Assembly (NCBI RefSeq): GCF_025677645.1
Contig: NZ_CP106879.1
Location: forward strand, 2,790,001 to 2,854,000
Source of the DNA: Curtobacterium poinsettiae
GTDB lineage: Bacteria > Actinomycetota > Actinomycetes > Actinomycetales > Microbacteriaceae
Direction of reading: 5' to 3'
Length of the DNA stretch: 64,000 bases
The translations under genes were made by a program, and so were the position numbers. This document shows positions 8,581 through 18,423 of the stretch, piece after piece. Numbering within the stretch: position 1 is the stretch's first letter; the number at the start of each line of letters is the position of its first letter. Below the pieces are notes generated by a model. That model ran no database searches, was not told the DNA's origin, and saw nothing but the letters and a program-made list of their open reading frames with translations.

Positions 8581-11500
8581 CTAGGCGACCGCGTCCGCCG
8601 GCTCGCGCTTCTGCACCCGCTGCCCGACGACCGCCGAGACGCCGTCCTGCCGCATCGACACCCCGTACAGGGCGTCGGCGATCTCCATCGTCCGCTTCTG
8701 GTGCGTGATGACGATGAGCTGGGACGACTCGCGCAGACGCTCGAACACGGTCAGCAGGCGGCCCAGGTTGGCGTCGTCGAGCGCCGCCTCGACCTCGTCC
8801 ATGATGTAGAACGGCGACGGCCGAGCGGTGAAGATCGCGACGAGGAGCGCCACCGCCGCCAGGGACCGCTCGCCGCCGGACAGCAGGGTCAGGCGGTCGA
8901 TCTTCTTGCCGGCTGGCTTCACCTGCACGTCGATTCCGGTGCCGAGCAGGTCGGTCGGGTCGGTCAGGTTGATGGACCCCGAGCCGCCCGGGAACAGGAT
9001 CGGGAAGATGACGTCGAACGCTTCCTTCGTGTCGTTGAACGCGGACTCGAAGATCGTCTGCATCTTCGTGTCGAGCTCGTCGATGATCGTCAGCAGGTCC
9101 GTCCGGGTCTTCTGCAGGTCCTCGAGCTGCTCGGCGAGGAACGCGTGCCGCTGCTCGAGCGCCTGGAACTCCTCGAGCGCGAGCGGGTTCACCTTGCCGA
9201 GCTGTCCGAGGTCGCGCTCCGCGGCCTTGAGCCGGCGCTCCTGTTCGGCACGGACGTAGGGCACGGTCTCGACGTCGGCGGGGTCGATCTCGTCGGTCGT
9301 GTCGAACTCGGGCAGGGCCGGGCCGCCGGGCAGGGTGGACTCCGCGTCGACGAGGGCCACGTCGTCGGTGTCGGGACCTGCTTCTGCCGCAGCTTCCTCC
9401 GGCTCGGTCACGCCCGCGGCCTCGGCGGCGGCGGCCGCCGCCGCACGCTCCGCCTCACGGTGCTTCCGCGCACGCACCCGCGGGTCAACGAGCACGTCGA
9501 CCGGCACCGGCACGTGCGGCCCGTACTCGGCCACCAGCACGGCCTCGGACAGCCCGAGCTCGCTCTGCGCCCGGTCGAGGACGCCGGACACGTGCAGCTT
9601 CTTCTCGTAGATCTCCATCTCGAGCGAGTGCACGCCGTCGGTGATGGTCTGCAGGCGGTCCCGGAGCTCGCGCTCCTCGTTGCGGATCGTCTGCAGCTCG
9701 GTGTTGCGCTTCGACCGCTCGGCTTCCTCCGTCGCCAGCTGCACCCGGGCCTCGGCCAGCGAACGGTCGACCGCACCGAGCACCCCGGGCAGGTCGTCGA
9801 GGACGGCTTCGGCGGTCCGGATCTGACCACGGCGGATGACGGCGAGCCGCGCGGCTTCCTCGGCCGCGGCGCGCTCGGCCTCGAGTTGGCGGTCCAGCTG
9901 TTCGGCGCGGTTCCGTTCGGCCCGCACGCGCTCGCGCACGGTCTCGACCTGGATCCGCTGCTCGACCTCGGCGGCACGTGCGGCTTCGAGCGCGTCCTGC
10001 AGCGCGGGGCGCTCGGAGGCGTCGACCACGGGACGCTCCTGGTCGGTGAAGGCACGGTACGCCGACTCGGCCTCGGCCAGCACCGCCTCGGCGGTCTCGA
10101 CGGCGCCGTCGGTCTCGGCCAGCGCGGCACGCAGCCGCTCGACCTCGGCCGCGGCGTTCTCGGCCTTCGCCCGCGTCGACGCGCTCGTGCGGTCGTACTC
10201 GGCCTTCGCCCGCGTGTACGCGCGGGATGCTGCGTCGGCCTCGTCCGCACGGCGGCGCGCGTCCTCGACGGCACGGCGTGCGGCCTGGAGGCCCGTGGCC
10301 GCGTCCTCGGCGTCGGTCGCGATCGTGTCGCGCCGGGTCACGGCGTCGTCGCGCTCCGCGACGAGCTCGATGCGCGAGGTCACGCGCTCCCCGCCGCCGG
10401 TGACGCGGACCGCACGGACGAGGTCACCGGAGCGGGTGACCACCGTGACGTGCGGGGCGGCCGTGAGCACGGCCTCCAGGTCGAGGTCGTCGGTCTCCGC
10501 GACCAGCGTGTCCCGCAGGATCGACGCGAGCGCCGGCGGTCCCTGCACCAGGTCGGTGGCACGGCGGACGCCGGCCGGCAGGGTCTCGGGCAGGGCCGCG
10601 GGGACGGACGCGGCGTCCGCGACGACGACGTCGATCCGGCCGAGGTCAGCGGCGCGGGCGTGGTCGACGGCGTCGAGCGCCGCACCGCGGTCGTCGGCGA
10701 GGACGGCGTCGGCGAGTCCCTCGAGCGCGGTGGCGATCGCGGCCTCGAACCCGGGCGACACCGTCAGGCTGTCGGCCAGGCGACCGACGATGCCCGCGCG
10801 ACCGGCGTCGATCAGGGCCTGCGAACCGTCGCGGACCTCGATCGACATGCCGAGCGCGGTGACCCGGGCGTCGAGGGCGTCCCGCTCGCGTTCGAGGGCG
10901 TGGAGCCGGTCGCGCTGCTCGTCCCGCGTGGTCTGGGCCCGTTCGAGCTCGGCGCGCGCCTGCTCGAGTGTCTGCGCGAGCGCGGTCTCGTCGACCCCCT
11001 CGGACGGGTCGACACCGAGTTCGGCGAGGGCCGCCGCGGCACGCTCGGCACGCTCCCCCGCCTCGGCCAGAGCCCGCTCCCGCCGCTCGCGGTCGGCGAC
11101 GGCGGAACCGCGCTTCGACCGGGCGACGTCGACGGCGCTGGTGAGCCGCTGCGCCTCGAGGTCGTGCTGCGAGACCAGGGCAGCCTGGGCGGCGATGCGT
11201 TCGTCCAGGGCGTCCAGCGCGGCGCGTGCGTCCTGCACCGCGCGGGCGGTCGTCGCCGAACCGCCCTGCATCTCGTCGGCGCGGGCGGCGAGGCGGTCGG
11301 CCTCGGCACGGACCCCGGCGACCTGCTCCTGGGTGACGGTCGGGCCCTGCTGTGGTGCCTCGGCCTGCTGCGCGAGGAACATCAGGCGCTGGTTCGCCAG
11401 GCTCGACAGGCCGCGGAGGCGCTCCTGCACGCTCTCGAGCCGGTGCACGACGGTGCGGGCGCGGTCGACGTCGTCGCCGACCATGCTCTGCTCGACGTGC

Positions 11501-12309
11501 TGCTGGCGCACCCGGGTCTGGTCGAGCCGCTCGGTCAGGACGATCCGCTCGGACTTGCGGCCCGCCTCGACCTCCTGGTGGTCGTGCAGCTCACGGCGCA
11601 GGCGCACCACGTCGTCGGCGAGGATGCGGGCCTTGGCGTCGCGGAAGACCGCGGCCACCGACTGGGCCTTGCGTGCGACCTCGGCCTGCCGCCCGAGGGG
11701 CTTCAGCTGCCGCCGGATCTCACCGGCCAGGTCGGACAGGCGGGTCAGGTTCGTCTGCATCGCGTCGAGCTTGCGGAGGGTCTTCTCCTTGCGACGGCGG
11801 TGCTTCAGGATCCCCGCGGCCTCCTCGATGAAGCCGCGGCGGTCCTCGGGGGTGGCGTGCAGCACCTTGTCGAGCTGCCCCTGCCCGACGATCACGTGCA
11901 TCTCACGGCCGAGGCCGGTGTCGCTCAGCAGCTCCTGGACGTCGAGCAGCCGGCAGTTCTCACCGTTGATGGCGTACTCGCTGCCACCGTTGCGGAACAG
12001 CGTGCGCGCGATCGTCACCTCGGAGTACTCGATCGGCAGCAGGCCGTCACTGTTGTCGATGGTCAGCAGCACCTGGGCGCGGCCGAGCGGACCGCGGGTC
12101 GAGGTGCCGGCGAAGATGACGTCCTCCATCTTGCCGCCGCGCAGGGTCTTCGCACCCTGCTCCCCCATCACCCAGGCCAGGGCGTCCACCACGTTCGACT
12201 TGCCGGAGCCGTTCGGGCCGACGATGCACGTCACGCCCGGTTCGAACGCGAACGTCGTCGGCTGCGCGAAGGACTTGAACCCCTTGATGGTCAGGCTCTT
12301 CAAGTACAT
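8581..12309 (-). CDS. smc: Chromosome segregation ATPase SMC
   Basis: 1242 residues, full length for a bacterial SMC. Walker A GPNGSGKSN is near residue 32, followed by long coiled coils rich in Arg, Glu and Ala, a central hinge near residues 500-650, a second coiled coil, then the ABC signature LSGGERSLAAVALL near residue 1143 and Walker B FYIMDEVEAALDD. Works with ScpA/ScpB, not in this window, to extrude DNA loops from the origin. Upstream mutM ends 31 bases before its start, so it is probably co-transcribed with the rnc-mutM block. Confidence 0.97.
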   Translation of the reverse strand: MYLKSLTIKGFKSFAQPTTFAFEPGVTCIVGPNGSGKSNVVDALAWVMGEQGAKTLRGGKMEDVIFAGTSTRGPLGRAQVLLTIDNSDGLLPIEYSEVTIARTLFRNGGSEYAINGENCRLLDVQELLSDTGLGREMHVIVGQGQLDKVLHATPEDRRGFIEEAAGILKHRRRKEKTLRKLDAMQTNLTRLSDLAGEIRRQLKPLGRQAEVARKAQSVAAVFRDAKARILADDVVRLRRELHDHQEVEAGRKSERIVLTERLDQTRVRQQHVEQSMVGDDVDRARTVVHRLESVQERLRGLSSLANQRLMFLAQQAEAPQQGPTVTQEQVAGVRAEADRLAARADEMQGGSATTARAVQDARAALDALDERIAAQAALVSQHDLEAQRLTSAVDVARSKRGSAVADRERRERALAEAGERAERAAAALAELGVDPSEGVDETALAQTLEQARAELERAQTTRDEQRDRLHALERERDALDARVTALGMSIEVRDGSQALIDAGRAGIVGRLADSLTVSPGFEAAIATALEGLADAVLADDRGAALDAVDHARAADLGRIDVVVADAASVPAALPETLPAGVRRATDLVQGPPALASILRDTLVAETDDLDLEAVLTAAPHVTVVTRSGDLVRAVRVTGGGERVTSRIELVAERDDAVTRRDTIATDAEDAATGLQAARRAVEDARRRADEADAASRAYTRAKAEYDRTSASTRAKAENAAAEVERLRAALAETDGAVETAEAVLAEAESAYRAFTDQERPVVDASERPALQDALEAARAAEVEQRIQVETVRERVRAERNRAEQLDRQLEAERAAAEEAARLAVIRRGQIRTAEAVLDDLPGVLGAVDRSLAEARVQLATEEAERSKRNTELQTIRNEERELRDRLQTITDGVHSLEMEIYEKKLHVSGVLDRAQSELGLSEAVLVAEYGPHVPVPVDVLVDPRVRARKHREAERAAAAAAAEAAGVTEPEEAAAEAGPDTDDVALVDAESTLPGGPALPEFDTTDEIDPADVETVPYVRAEQERRLKAAERDLGQLGKVNPLALEEFQALEQRHAFLAEQLEDLQKTRTDLLTIIDELDTKMQTIFESAFNDTKEAFDVIFPILFPGGSGSINLTDPTDLLGTGIDVQVKPAGKKIDRLTLLSGGERSLAAVALLVAIFTARPSPFYIMDEVEAALDDANLGRLLTVFERLRESSQLIVITHQKRTMEIADALYGVSMRQDGVSAVVGQRVQKREPADAVA

Positions 12310-12340
12310 GCGGTCTCCGGATGCTCTGGTTGGCGTCAGG

Positions 12341-13312
12341 CTAACGCGTGCGGGCGCGGGGACGGGGTTGGCACACGGGGCAGATGTGGCTCGACCGGTT
12401 CATGAAGGCCTCGCGCACGATCGTCGTGCCGCAGCGTGGACACGGCTTCCCCTGCTGCCCGTAGACGTTCAGGCGCTGCGAGAAGTACCCCGACTGCCCG
12501 TTGACGTTGACGTACTGGGCGTCGAAGCTCGTGCCGCCGTCCTCGAGCGCCCGGCGCAGGATGGCGCGGACCTCGTCGAGCAGCCGTCGCAGGTCGGCAC
12601 GGCTGAGGCGGTCGGCGGCGCGGTCGTAGTGCAGCTTCGCGGCCCAGAGCGACTCGTCGGCGTAGATGTTGCCGATGCCGCTCACGACGCCCTGGTCGAG
12701 CAGCACCCGCTTGATGCCGCTCGAACGCTTCCGCGCCATCGCGGCGAACCGGTCGTCGTCGAACGCGGGGTCGAGCGGGTCACGGGCGATGTGCGACACC
12801 TGCCCGGGCACCCAGCGGCGCCACACCGCATCGGGGTCGATCGCGTCGACCTGCCCGCCGAACCCGGCGGGAGCCCCGTCGATCGTCGGCACCATCTCGT
12901 CGATCGCCATCGAGCCGAACGTGCGCTGGTCGACGAACTCGAGTTCCACCGGGGGCTCCGCCGCACCCGAGCGGTCGGTGCCCGCAGGCTGCACGTCGAT
13001 GAGGATCCGCCGGTGCTTGGCAGCCGGTCGACCACGACCGAGCAGGATCTGCCCGCTCATGCCGAGGTGGGCGACGAGGGCCTCGGGGCGGTCCCCGTCC
13101 CGCTCGGGACGCAGCGGCATCCAGAGGAACTTGCCCCGGCGGACGGCGGCGGCGATCGTGCGACCGGTCAGTCGGTCTGCGAAGTCCTCGGCGGGGCCGT
13201 CGTGCCGGGTGAGGGCACGGTCGTCGACCACGTCGACGTGCAGGACCCGCGCGCCGGTGACGGCGGGTTCGAGGCCGGCGCGGACGACCTCGACCTCGGG
13301 GAGTTCGGGCAC
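12341..13312 (-). CDS. mutM: Formamidopyrimidine-DNA glycosylase MutM
   Basis: Base-excision repair glycosylase/AP lyase for 8-oxoguanine and ring-opened purines. 323 residues beginning PELPEVEVVRAGL after the initiator, so the catalytic N-terminal proline and the following glutamate are in place. The C-terminal zinc finger is CPRCGTTIVREAF ... HICPVC. The GTG at 13310-13312 is four bases after the rnc stop; the longer open frame upstream reads rnc DNA and is rejected. Acidic or disordered insertions (DRSGAAEPP) make it somewhat longer than E. coli MutM. Confidence 0.96.
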   Translation of the reverse strand: MPELPEVEVVRAGLEPAVTGARVLHVDVVDDRALTRHDGPAEDFADRLTGRTIAAAVRRGKFLWMPLRPERDGDRPEALVAHLGMSGQILLGRGRPAAKHRRILIDVQPAGTDRSGAAEPPVELEFVDQRTFGSMAIDEMVPTIDGAPAGFGGQVDAIDPDAVWRRWVPGQVSHIARDPLDPAFDDDRFAAMARKRSSGIKRVLLDQGVVSGIGNIYADESLWAAKLHYDRAADRLSRADLRRLLDEVRAILRRALEDGGTSFDAQYVNVNGQSGYFSQRLNVYGQQGKPCPRCGTTIVREAFMNRSSHICPVCQPRPRARTR

Positions 13313-13316
13313 GCGG

Positions 13317-14042
13317 TCAGGCCGCTCGACCGGACAGCCGGGTCCAGGCGTCGAGCGCGGCGGCCATCTCGGCGGCCTTCTTGCTCGACCCGGTGCCGGT
13401 GGCGATGTCCTCACCCTGCAGCACGACCGTCGCCATGAAGGTCTTGTCGTGGTCCGGGCCGGTCTCGGTGACGCGGTACGCCGGGTTGCCGAGCGAGCGG
13501 CTCGAGGCGAGCTCCTGCAGGCTCGTCTTCGGGTCCATCGCGGCACCGAAGCGGTCCGGGTCGATCATGAGGGGTTCGACCAGGCGGAGCACGAGTTCGG
13601 TGGCCGGGTCCGGGCCGGCCGACAGGTACGTTGCGCCGATGACGGCTTCGACGGTGTCGGCCAGGATCGACGACTTGTCGCGCCCCCCGGTCTGTTCCTC
13701 GCCCTTGCCGAGGCGCAGGTAGCGGCCGAGCCCGATCATCCGGGCGATCTCGGCCAGCGCCACGGTCGACACCAGGCTCGCCCGTCGCTTGGCGAGGTCA
13801 CCCTCGTCGAGGTCGGGGAACGACCGGTAGAGCTTCACGGTCACGGCCTGACCGAGGATCGAGTCCCCGAGGAACTCGAGGCGCTCGTTGTGCTTGATGC
13901 CCCCGTGCTCGTAGGCGTAGGAGCGGTGCGTCAGGGCGAGCTGGAGCAGCTCGAGGTCGATGTCGACCCCGAGGATGCCCTGCAGACGAACGACGTCCGG
14001 CCCCGCGGGGCGAGACCCCGCAGCGCCGGACGTTGTCGTCAT
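13317..14042 (-). CDS. rnc: Ribonuclease III
   Basis: Double-strand-specific endoribonuclease that processes the rRNA precursor and regulatory RNAs. 241 residues with the catalytic signature NERLEFLGDSILG near residue 52, the second acidic motif DTVEAVIGATYL, and a C-terminal double-stranded-RNA-binding domain ending GSSKKAAEMAAA. It starts 13 bases after the rpmF stop and ends four bases before mutM, so rpmF-rnc-mutM form one unit. Confidence 0.97.
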   Translation of the reverse strand: MTTTSGAAGSRPAGPDVVRLQGILGVDIDLELLQLALTHRSYAYEHGGIKHNERLEFLGDSILGQAVTVKLYRSFPDLDEGDLAKRRASLVSTVALAEIARMIGLGRYLRLGKGEEQTGGRDKSSILADTVEAVIGATYLSAGPDPATELVLRLVEPLMIDPDRFGAAMDPKTSLQELASSRSLGNPAYRVTETGPDHDKTFMATVVLQGEDIATGTGSSKKAAEMAAALDAWTRLSGRAA

Positions 14043-14055
14043 GCGTTCGGTCCGA

Positions 14056-14259
14056 TCAGACGTCGGCGACCTTGCGGCCCTTGTACTCCATGTACAGGGG
14101 CGTGCCGGCCGAGTCCTCGACGACCTTCGCGCGGTGCGGGAGGCTGTAGGTGACCTGGCCGTTCTCGATCGTCTTCACGAGCTGGATCGGCGTGGCCTTC
14201 CACTGCGAACGACGGGCGTGCGTGTTCGCACGGGACTGCTTGCGCTTGGGAACGGCCAT
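14056..14259 (-). CDS. rpmF: 50S ribosomal protein L32, zinc-free form
   Basis: 67 residues, [20 protein letters not shown], standard for L32. The C-terminal half contains no cysteines, so this is the C-minus paralog that does not bind zinc. The order DUF177-rpmF-rnc-mutM is the usual actinobacterial arrangement. The ATG at 14257-14259 is preceded by AAAGAG. Confidence 0.96.
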   Translation of the reverse strand: MAVPKRKQSRANTHARRSQWKATPIQLVKTIENGQVTYSLPHRAKVVEDSAGTPLYMEYKGRKVADV

Positions 14260-14314
14260 GGTGAATCTCTTTCGGTTGGTCGGTGGTCGGTACGGGGGCT
14301 GGCGGTGTCGGGAC

Positions 14315-14899
14315 CTACTCGGTCTCGGCCCGCTCCTCGCCCTCGGTGGTCTTCGGTGCGGTGGTGTCACCGTCGGTGCTGTCGTCGAGCTCGATCGCGC
14401 TGAGCGCTGCCCAACGAGGATCCAGCACCTGGCGAGCGGGCTGCTCGCCGAGGTCGGCCAGACGCTCACCCGTTACCGGGTCGAGTCCTGGGCAGTCCGG
14501 TCGGCAGACCGGCTGGAACGGCAGCGACAGCACCACCGCATCTCGAACGACCTGTTCGGTGTCCACGTGGTCATCGCGAACGAAGAAGTCGAAATCCTCC
14601 GAGGCATCATACGCGAACAGCTCGGCGAAATCGACCTCGATCGGTTCGCTGATGTCGATGAGGCAGCGCGAGCACTCCCCCGTGGCGTCGGCCGAAGCGT
14701 GTCCGGACACGAGGACACCCTCGTGCAGGCCTTCGAGTTTGACGTCGATGTGCAGTTCGGCACCCTGTCGGACGCCGATCAGACCGGCCCCCATCGCGTC
14801 GGGCACCTCGATGTCGAGCGAGTGCTCGCGCATCTCGCCCGGCCGGTGCGCGAGGTCGCGCACGCGCAGGGCGTAAGGGCTGTTCACGGGGGAAGACAC
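14315..14899 (-). CDS. DUF177 (YceD-type) protein
   Basis: 194 residues. It has the DUF177 pattern: a beta-rich N-terminal half, the motif GECSRCL and, later, CRPDCPGL, giving two cysteine pairs that could bind zinc, and an acidic tail ending EGEERAETE. The family is conserved immediately upstream of rpmF and is implicated in 23S rRNA accumulation. The GTG start is eight bases after a TAGGCT box on the minus strand, so transcription of the rpmF operon may begin right at this start codon. Confidence 0.9.
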   Translation of the reverse strand: MSSPVNSPYALRVRDLAHRPGEMREHSLDIEVPDAMGAGLIGVRQGAELHIDVKLEGLHEGVLVSGHASADATGECSRCLIDISEPIEVDFAELFAYDASEDFDFFVRDDHVDTEQVVRDAVVLSLPFQPVCRPDCPGLDPVTGERLADLGEQPARQVLDPRWAALSAIELDDSTDGDTTAPKTTEGEERAETE

Positions 14900-14994
14900 G
14901 ATCGACGAGCCTAGCGCGATCGGGGCCGAGAGTCGAGGTGGCGACAGGCGTGTCCGGACGCGGTGGGGTCAGTGCGCGAGCTGGGCGGGCGTGC

Positions 14995-15480
14995 TCAGCG
15001 GGCCGCGAGCGCGTCGGCGACCGTCTTCGGCACGTAGGGCGTGACGTTGCCGCCGAGGGAGGACACCTGGCGGATCAGCGAGCTCGACACGTGCGCCCGC
15101 GACGCCTCCGGCAGCAGGAACACCGTCTCGACGTCGGCCAGGTGGCGGTTCATGATCGCCATCGGGGTCTCGTACGCGACGTCCTCGCCGGACCGCACGC
15201 CCTTCACCAGGACCTTCGCGCCGACCTGCCGGCAGTAGTCCACCAGCAGCCCGGACGTCCACTCGCCCACCGTGACCGTCTCCGGCGCGCCGACCTCGAC
15301 CAGCGAATCGCGGATGAGCCGCACCCGATCGACCGCCTCGAACATTGCCGGCTTCTTGTCGGGGTTGTGCACCACGAGGACGTGCACCTCGTCGAAGAGC
15401 CCGGCCGCGCGGCCGATGACGTCGAGGTGCCCGAGGGTGACGGGGTCGAACGAACCGGGGACCACCGCGATCTGCGCCAT
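14995..15480 (-). CDS. coaD: Phosphopantetheine adenylyltransferase CoaD
   Basis: Penultimate step of coenzyme A synthesis. 161 residues with the nucleotidyltransferase motif [15 protein letters not shown] at residues 7-21 and the C-terminal signature [13 protein letters not shown]. The ATG at 15478-15480 is preceded by TATCGT at seven bases. It lies 38 bases downstream of recG on the same strand, a common actinobacterial neighbourhood (rsmD-coaD-recG). Confidence 0.97.
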   Translation of the reverse strand: MAQIAVVPGSFDPVTLGHLDVIGRAAGLFDEVHVLVVHNPDKKPAMFEAVDRVRLIRDSLVEVGAPETVTVGEWTSGLLVDYCRQVGAKVLVKGVRSGEDVAYETPMAIMNRHLADVETVFLLPEASRAHVSSSLIRQVSSLGGNVTPYVPKTVADALAAR

Positions 15481-15518
15481 GGCAGCGACGATACCGCCCG
15501 CGACGCCGTGCCCCGGGG

Positions 15519-17747
15519 TCAGTTCTTGCCGAGGAACGCCGCGTCGGACTCGTCGAGACGCCGGGCGAGGGCGTCTCGGAGGGCCGGGGACCCCTCGAGC
15601 TCGGGATCGGGTTCGAGCACACGCTCCGCTTCCTCGCGCGCGTCGACGATGAGATCGGCGTGCTCGACCACCCGGAGCAGGTTGAGCGAGGACCGCCCAC
15701 CGGACTGCCGTTCGCCCAGGACGTTGCCCTCGCGTCGGAGCTCGAGGTCGACCCGGGCGAGTTCGAACCCGTCGTCCGAGGCGGCCACCGCGTCGACGCG
15801 CTCGCGCGAGGTGGTCTCGAGCTCGGCCGAGGTGACGAGCAGGCAGACACCGGCCCACTGCCCACGACCGATGCGGCCGCGGAGCTGGTGGAGCTGCGAG
15901 ACCCCGAACCGGTCGGCGTCGAGGACGGCCATCATCGCCGCGTTCGGCACGTCGACGCCGACCTCGATCACGGTCGTCGCGACGACCACGTCGACGTTGC
16001 CGGCGGCGAAGGACGTCATGACGCGGTCCTTCTCGTCGGCGGTCATCCGGCCGTGCAGGACCGCGATCGAGCGCCCTTCGAGCACGGGCATGGTGCGCAT
16101 CCGCTCGGCGGTGGCGAGCACGGTCGCCGGGGCACGCTTCGGGGCGTCGTCCTCGCCCTCGGCCGGCTCCGGCTCGCCGTCGTCCTCGGTGTGGGCGTCG
16201 TCGATGGCCGGGCAGACGACGAACGCCTGGCGGCCCTTGGCCAGTTCTTCTGCCATGCGCGACCAGATCCGGGGTTCCCAGCCCGGGTGCTCCGCCAGCG
16301 GGACCGTGAAGGTCTCGACGCCGGCGCGCCCCGACGGCATGCCCGTGATGGTCGAGACGTCGAGGTCGCCGAACACCGTCATCGCGACGGTGCGCGGGAT
16401 CGGCGTCGCGGTGAGCACGAGCACGTGCGGCGGGGTCGTGCCCTTGGTGCGGAGGGCCTCGCGCTGCTCGACACCGAAGCGGTGCTGCTCGTCGACCACC
16501 ACGAGCCCCAGCTCGGCGAAGTCCACCCGGTCGCCCAGGAGCGCATGGGTGCCGACGACCAGCCGTGAGCTGCCAGACGCCGCGGCGAGCAGGGCACGGC
16601 GACGTTCGTCGGTCGACTGCGACCCGGTCAGGATCACCGGTCGGAGCTCGGCGGCCAGGTCCGGCCCGAGGAACTTCACGATGGAGCGGAGGTGCTGGGC
16701 CGCCAGCACCTCGGTCGGGGCGATGAGCGCGGACTGGCCGCCGGACTCGGCCACCGTGAGCATCGCCCGGATCGCCACGAGGGTCTTGCCGGACCCGACC
16801 TCGCCCTGGATCAGCCGGTGCATGGGCCAGGTACGGGCGAGGTCCTGGTCGATGTCGGCCCCGACGGCCCGCTGGTCGTCCGTCAACGTGAAGGGCAGGG
16901 TGGCGTCGAAGCGCTCGAGGATGCCGCCGGGGGCGGCCACACGCGGGGTGGCAGCAGTCCGACGGGCCGCGATCCGGCGCTGCACCAGGGCGGTCTGCAG
17001 CACGAACGCCTCGCGGTAGCGCAGGGCGTCCTGCGCGCGCTTGAAGTCGGCGACCTTCTCGGGGCGGTGCAGCAGCTCGAGGGCACGGCGGAACGGCACG
17101 AGGTCGAGCCGGGACCGCGCGGACGCCGGCACCGGGTCGGGCAGGTCCGGCAGGGTGTCGAGGACGATCCCGATGGACTTGGCGATCTGCCACGACGTGA
17201 GCGAGGCCGTGGCCGGGTAGATCGGGATCGGCTGGCGCGACCACCGGATCGCCTCGTCGGAACCGGGCTCGGCCGTGGCGCGGGGGTCGTCGGGGTCGAA
17301 CAGCTCGTAGTCGGGGTGGGCGAGCTGCCGGGCACCGCGGTAGTCGCTGACCTTGCCGGAGAAGATGCCCCGGGCGCCGGGGAGGAGGTCCTTCGTGCGC
17401 CACCCCTGGTTGAAGAACGTGAGCGTGAGCAGGCCCTTGCCGTCGCCGATCTTCGCTTCGAGGATCGAGCCGCGGCGCGCGCGCATGGTGCGTTCACGGA
17501 CGTCGACGACCTCGGCCACGATGGTGACGGGTTCGCCGATCGCGAGCGAGTCGAGGGCCGTCAGCGCACCACGCTCGGCGTAGCGGCGGGGCGCGTGCTC
17601 GAGGAACTCCCCCACCGTGCGGTAGCCGAAGGCCTTCTCGATCGCGGTCGCCGTCCGACCGCCGAGCACGTTCGCGAGCCGCGCGTCGAGCGGCGCCGGA
17701 CCAAGGTCGGGCGCGGCCGGCGCAGCGGGGGTTCCGGAGGTGACCAC
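15519..17747 (-). CDS. recG: ATP-dependent DNA helicase RecG
   Basis: Branch-migration helicase that rescues stalled forks. 742 residues: N-terminal wedge/OB domain ([20 protein letters not shown]), helicase domain with Walker [10 protein letters not shown] and DEQH box VVDEQHRFG, then the C-terminal RecA-like domain with [10 protein letters not shown] and [13 protein letters not shown] take the GTG at 17745-17747 (VVTSGTP), six bases after a TACCGT box; the open frame continues upstream only by reading rsmD in antisense. It has an acidic insert around [13 protein letters not shown]. Confidence 0.96.
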   Translation of the reverse strand: MVTSGTPAAPAAPDLGPAPLDARLANVLGGRTATAIEKAFGYRTVGEFLEHAPRRYAERGALTALDSLAIGEPVTIVAEVVDVRERTMRARRGSILEAKIGDGKGLLTLTFFNQGWRTKDLLPGARGIFSGKVSDYRGARQLAHPDYELFDPDDPRATAEPGSDEAIRWSRQPIPIYPATASLTSWQIAKSIGIVLDTLPDLPDPVPASARSRLDLVPFRRALELLHRPEKVADFKRAQDALRYREAFVLQTALVQRRIAARRTAATPRVAAPGGILERFDATLPFTLTDDQRAVGADIDQDLARTWPMHRLIQGEVGSGKTLVAIRAMLTVAESGGQSALIAPTEVLAAQHLRSIVKFLGPDLAAELRPVILTGSQSTDERRRALLAAASGSSRLVVGTHALLGDRVDFAELGLVVVDEQHRFGVEQREALRTKGTTPPHVLVLTATPIPRTVAMTVFGDLDVSTITGMPSGRAGVETFTVPLAEHPGWEPRIWSRMAEELAKGRQAFVVCPAIDDAHTEDDGEPEPAEGEDDAPKRAPATVLATAERMRTMPVLEGRSIAVLHGRMTADEKDRVMTSFAAGNVDVVVATTVIEVGVDVPNAAMMAVLDADRFGVSQLHQLRGRIGRGQWAGVCLLVTSAELETTSRERVDAVAASDDGFELARVDLELRREGNVLGERQSGGRSSLNLLRVVEHADLIVDAREEAERVLEPDPELEGSPALRDALARRLDESDAAFLGKN

Positions 17748-17844
17748 GCTCCAACGGTACCGGGCACGACCGACCCCATCCGCGCCTCCCGAGCGGCCTG
17801 TGGAGAACACCGGACCGGACCCGCCGGGCCGATACGGTGGCTGC

Positions 17845-18405
17845 ATGACCCGCATCATCGCCGGCGCCGCCGGCTCCCTGACGCTCCGGGTGCCGAAGTC
17901 CGGCACCCGCCCGACGAGCGACCGTGTGCGCGAGGCGCTGTTCTCGTCGCTCGAGGCACGGGGACTCGTCGAGGCCACGTCGGTGGCCGACCTGTACGCG
18001 GGGACGGGCGCGCTCGGGCTCGAGGCGGCGTCCCGCGGTGCGGCCGAGGTGGTCCTGGTCGACCGGGCATCCGCCGCCGCGCAGGCCTGCCGGGCGAACG
18101 CGAAGGCCGTGCAGCAGCGGGTGCCGGGCGTCCGGATCGACGTCCAGCCGCAGCCGGTGCTCGGGTACCTGCGCGGGACCGTCCGCACCTTCGACCTGGT
18201 GTTCATCGACCCGCCCTACGACGTCACCGAGCACGAGCTCGCCGAGGTGCTCGAGGCCCTGGCGCCGAAGCTGACGCCGGATGCCGTCGTGGTGGTCGAG
18301 CGGAGCAAGCGCTCCCCCGAGCCCACCTGGCCGGCCGGGCTCGCGCCCTTCAGCAAGCGCAGCTACGGCGAGACCGTCGCGTGGGAGGCGGTCGCTGCCG
18401 GCTGA
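17845..18405 (+). CDS. rsmD: 16S rRNA (guanine966-N2)-methyltransferase RsmD
   Basis: 186 residues from MTRIIAGAAGSLTLRVP. It shows the RsmD signatures PTSDRVREALFSSL, DLYAGTGALGLEAASRGA for S-adenosylmethionine binding, and the catalytic DPPYD for exocyclic-amine methylation. The ATG at 17845 follows TACGGT by six bases. It is divergent from recG by 97 bases and converges with thiL, leaving 18 bases between the stop codons. Confidence 0.94.
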   Translation: MTRIIAGAAGSLTLRVPKSGTRPTSDRVREALFSSLEARGLVEATSVADLYAGTGALGLEAASRGAAEVVLVDRASAAAQACRANAKAVQQRVPGVRIDVQPQPVLGYLRGTVRTFDLVFIDPPYDVTEHELAEVLEALAPKLTPDAVVVVERSKRSPEPTWPAGLAPFSKRSYGETVAWEAVAAG

Positions 18406-18423
18406 CGCAGCCGGCCAGCCGGG

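Noticed and set aside
8701..12405. Very long plus-strand open frames opposite smc (also 9836-13438)
   Set aside because: They are antisense shadows of smc and mutM produced by high third-position GC; their translations are low-complexity Arg/Val/Leu/Asp-rich with no domain.
12341..13546. Longer MutM of 401 residues
   Set aside because: MutM needs proline directly after the initiator; the extension reads rnc DNA.
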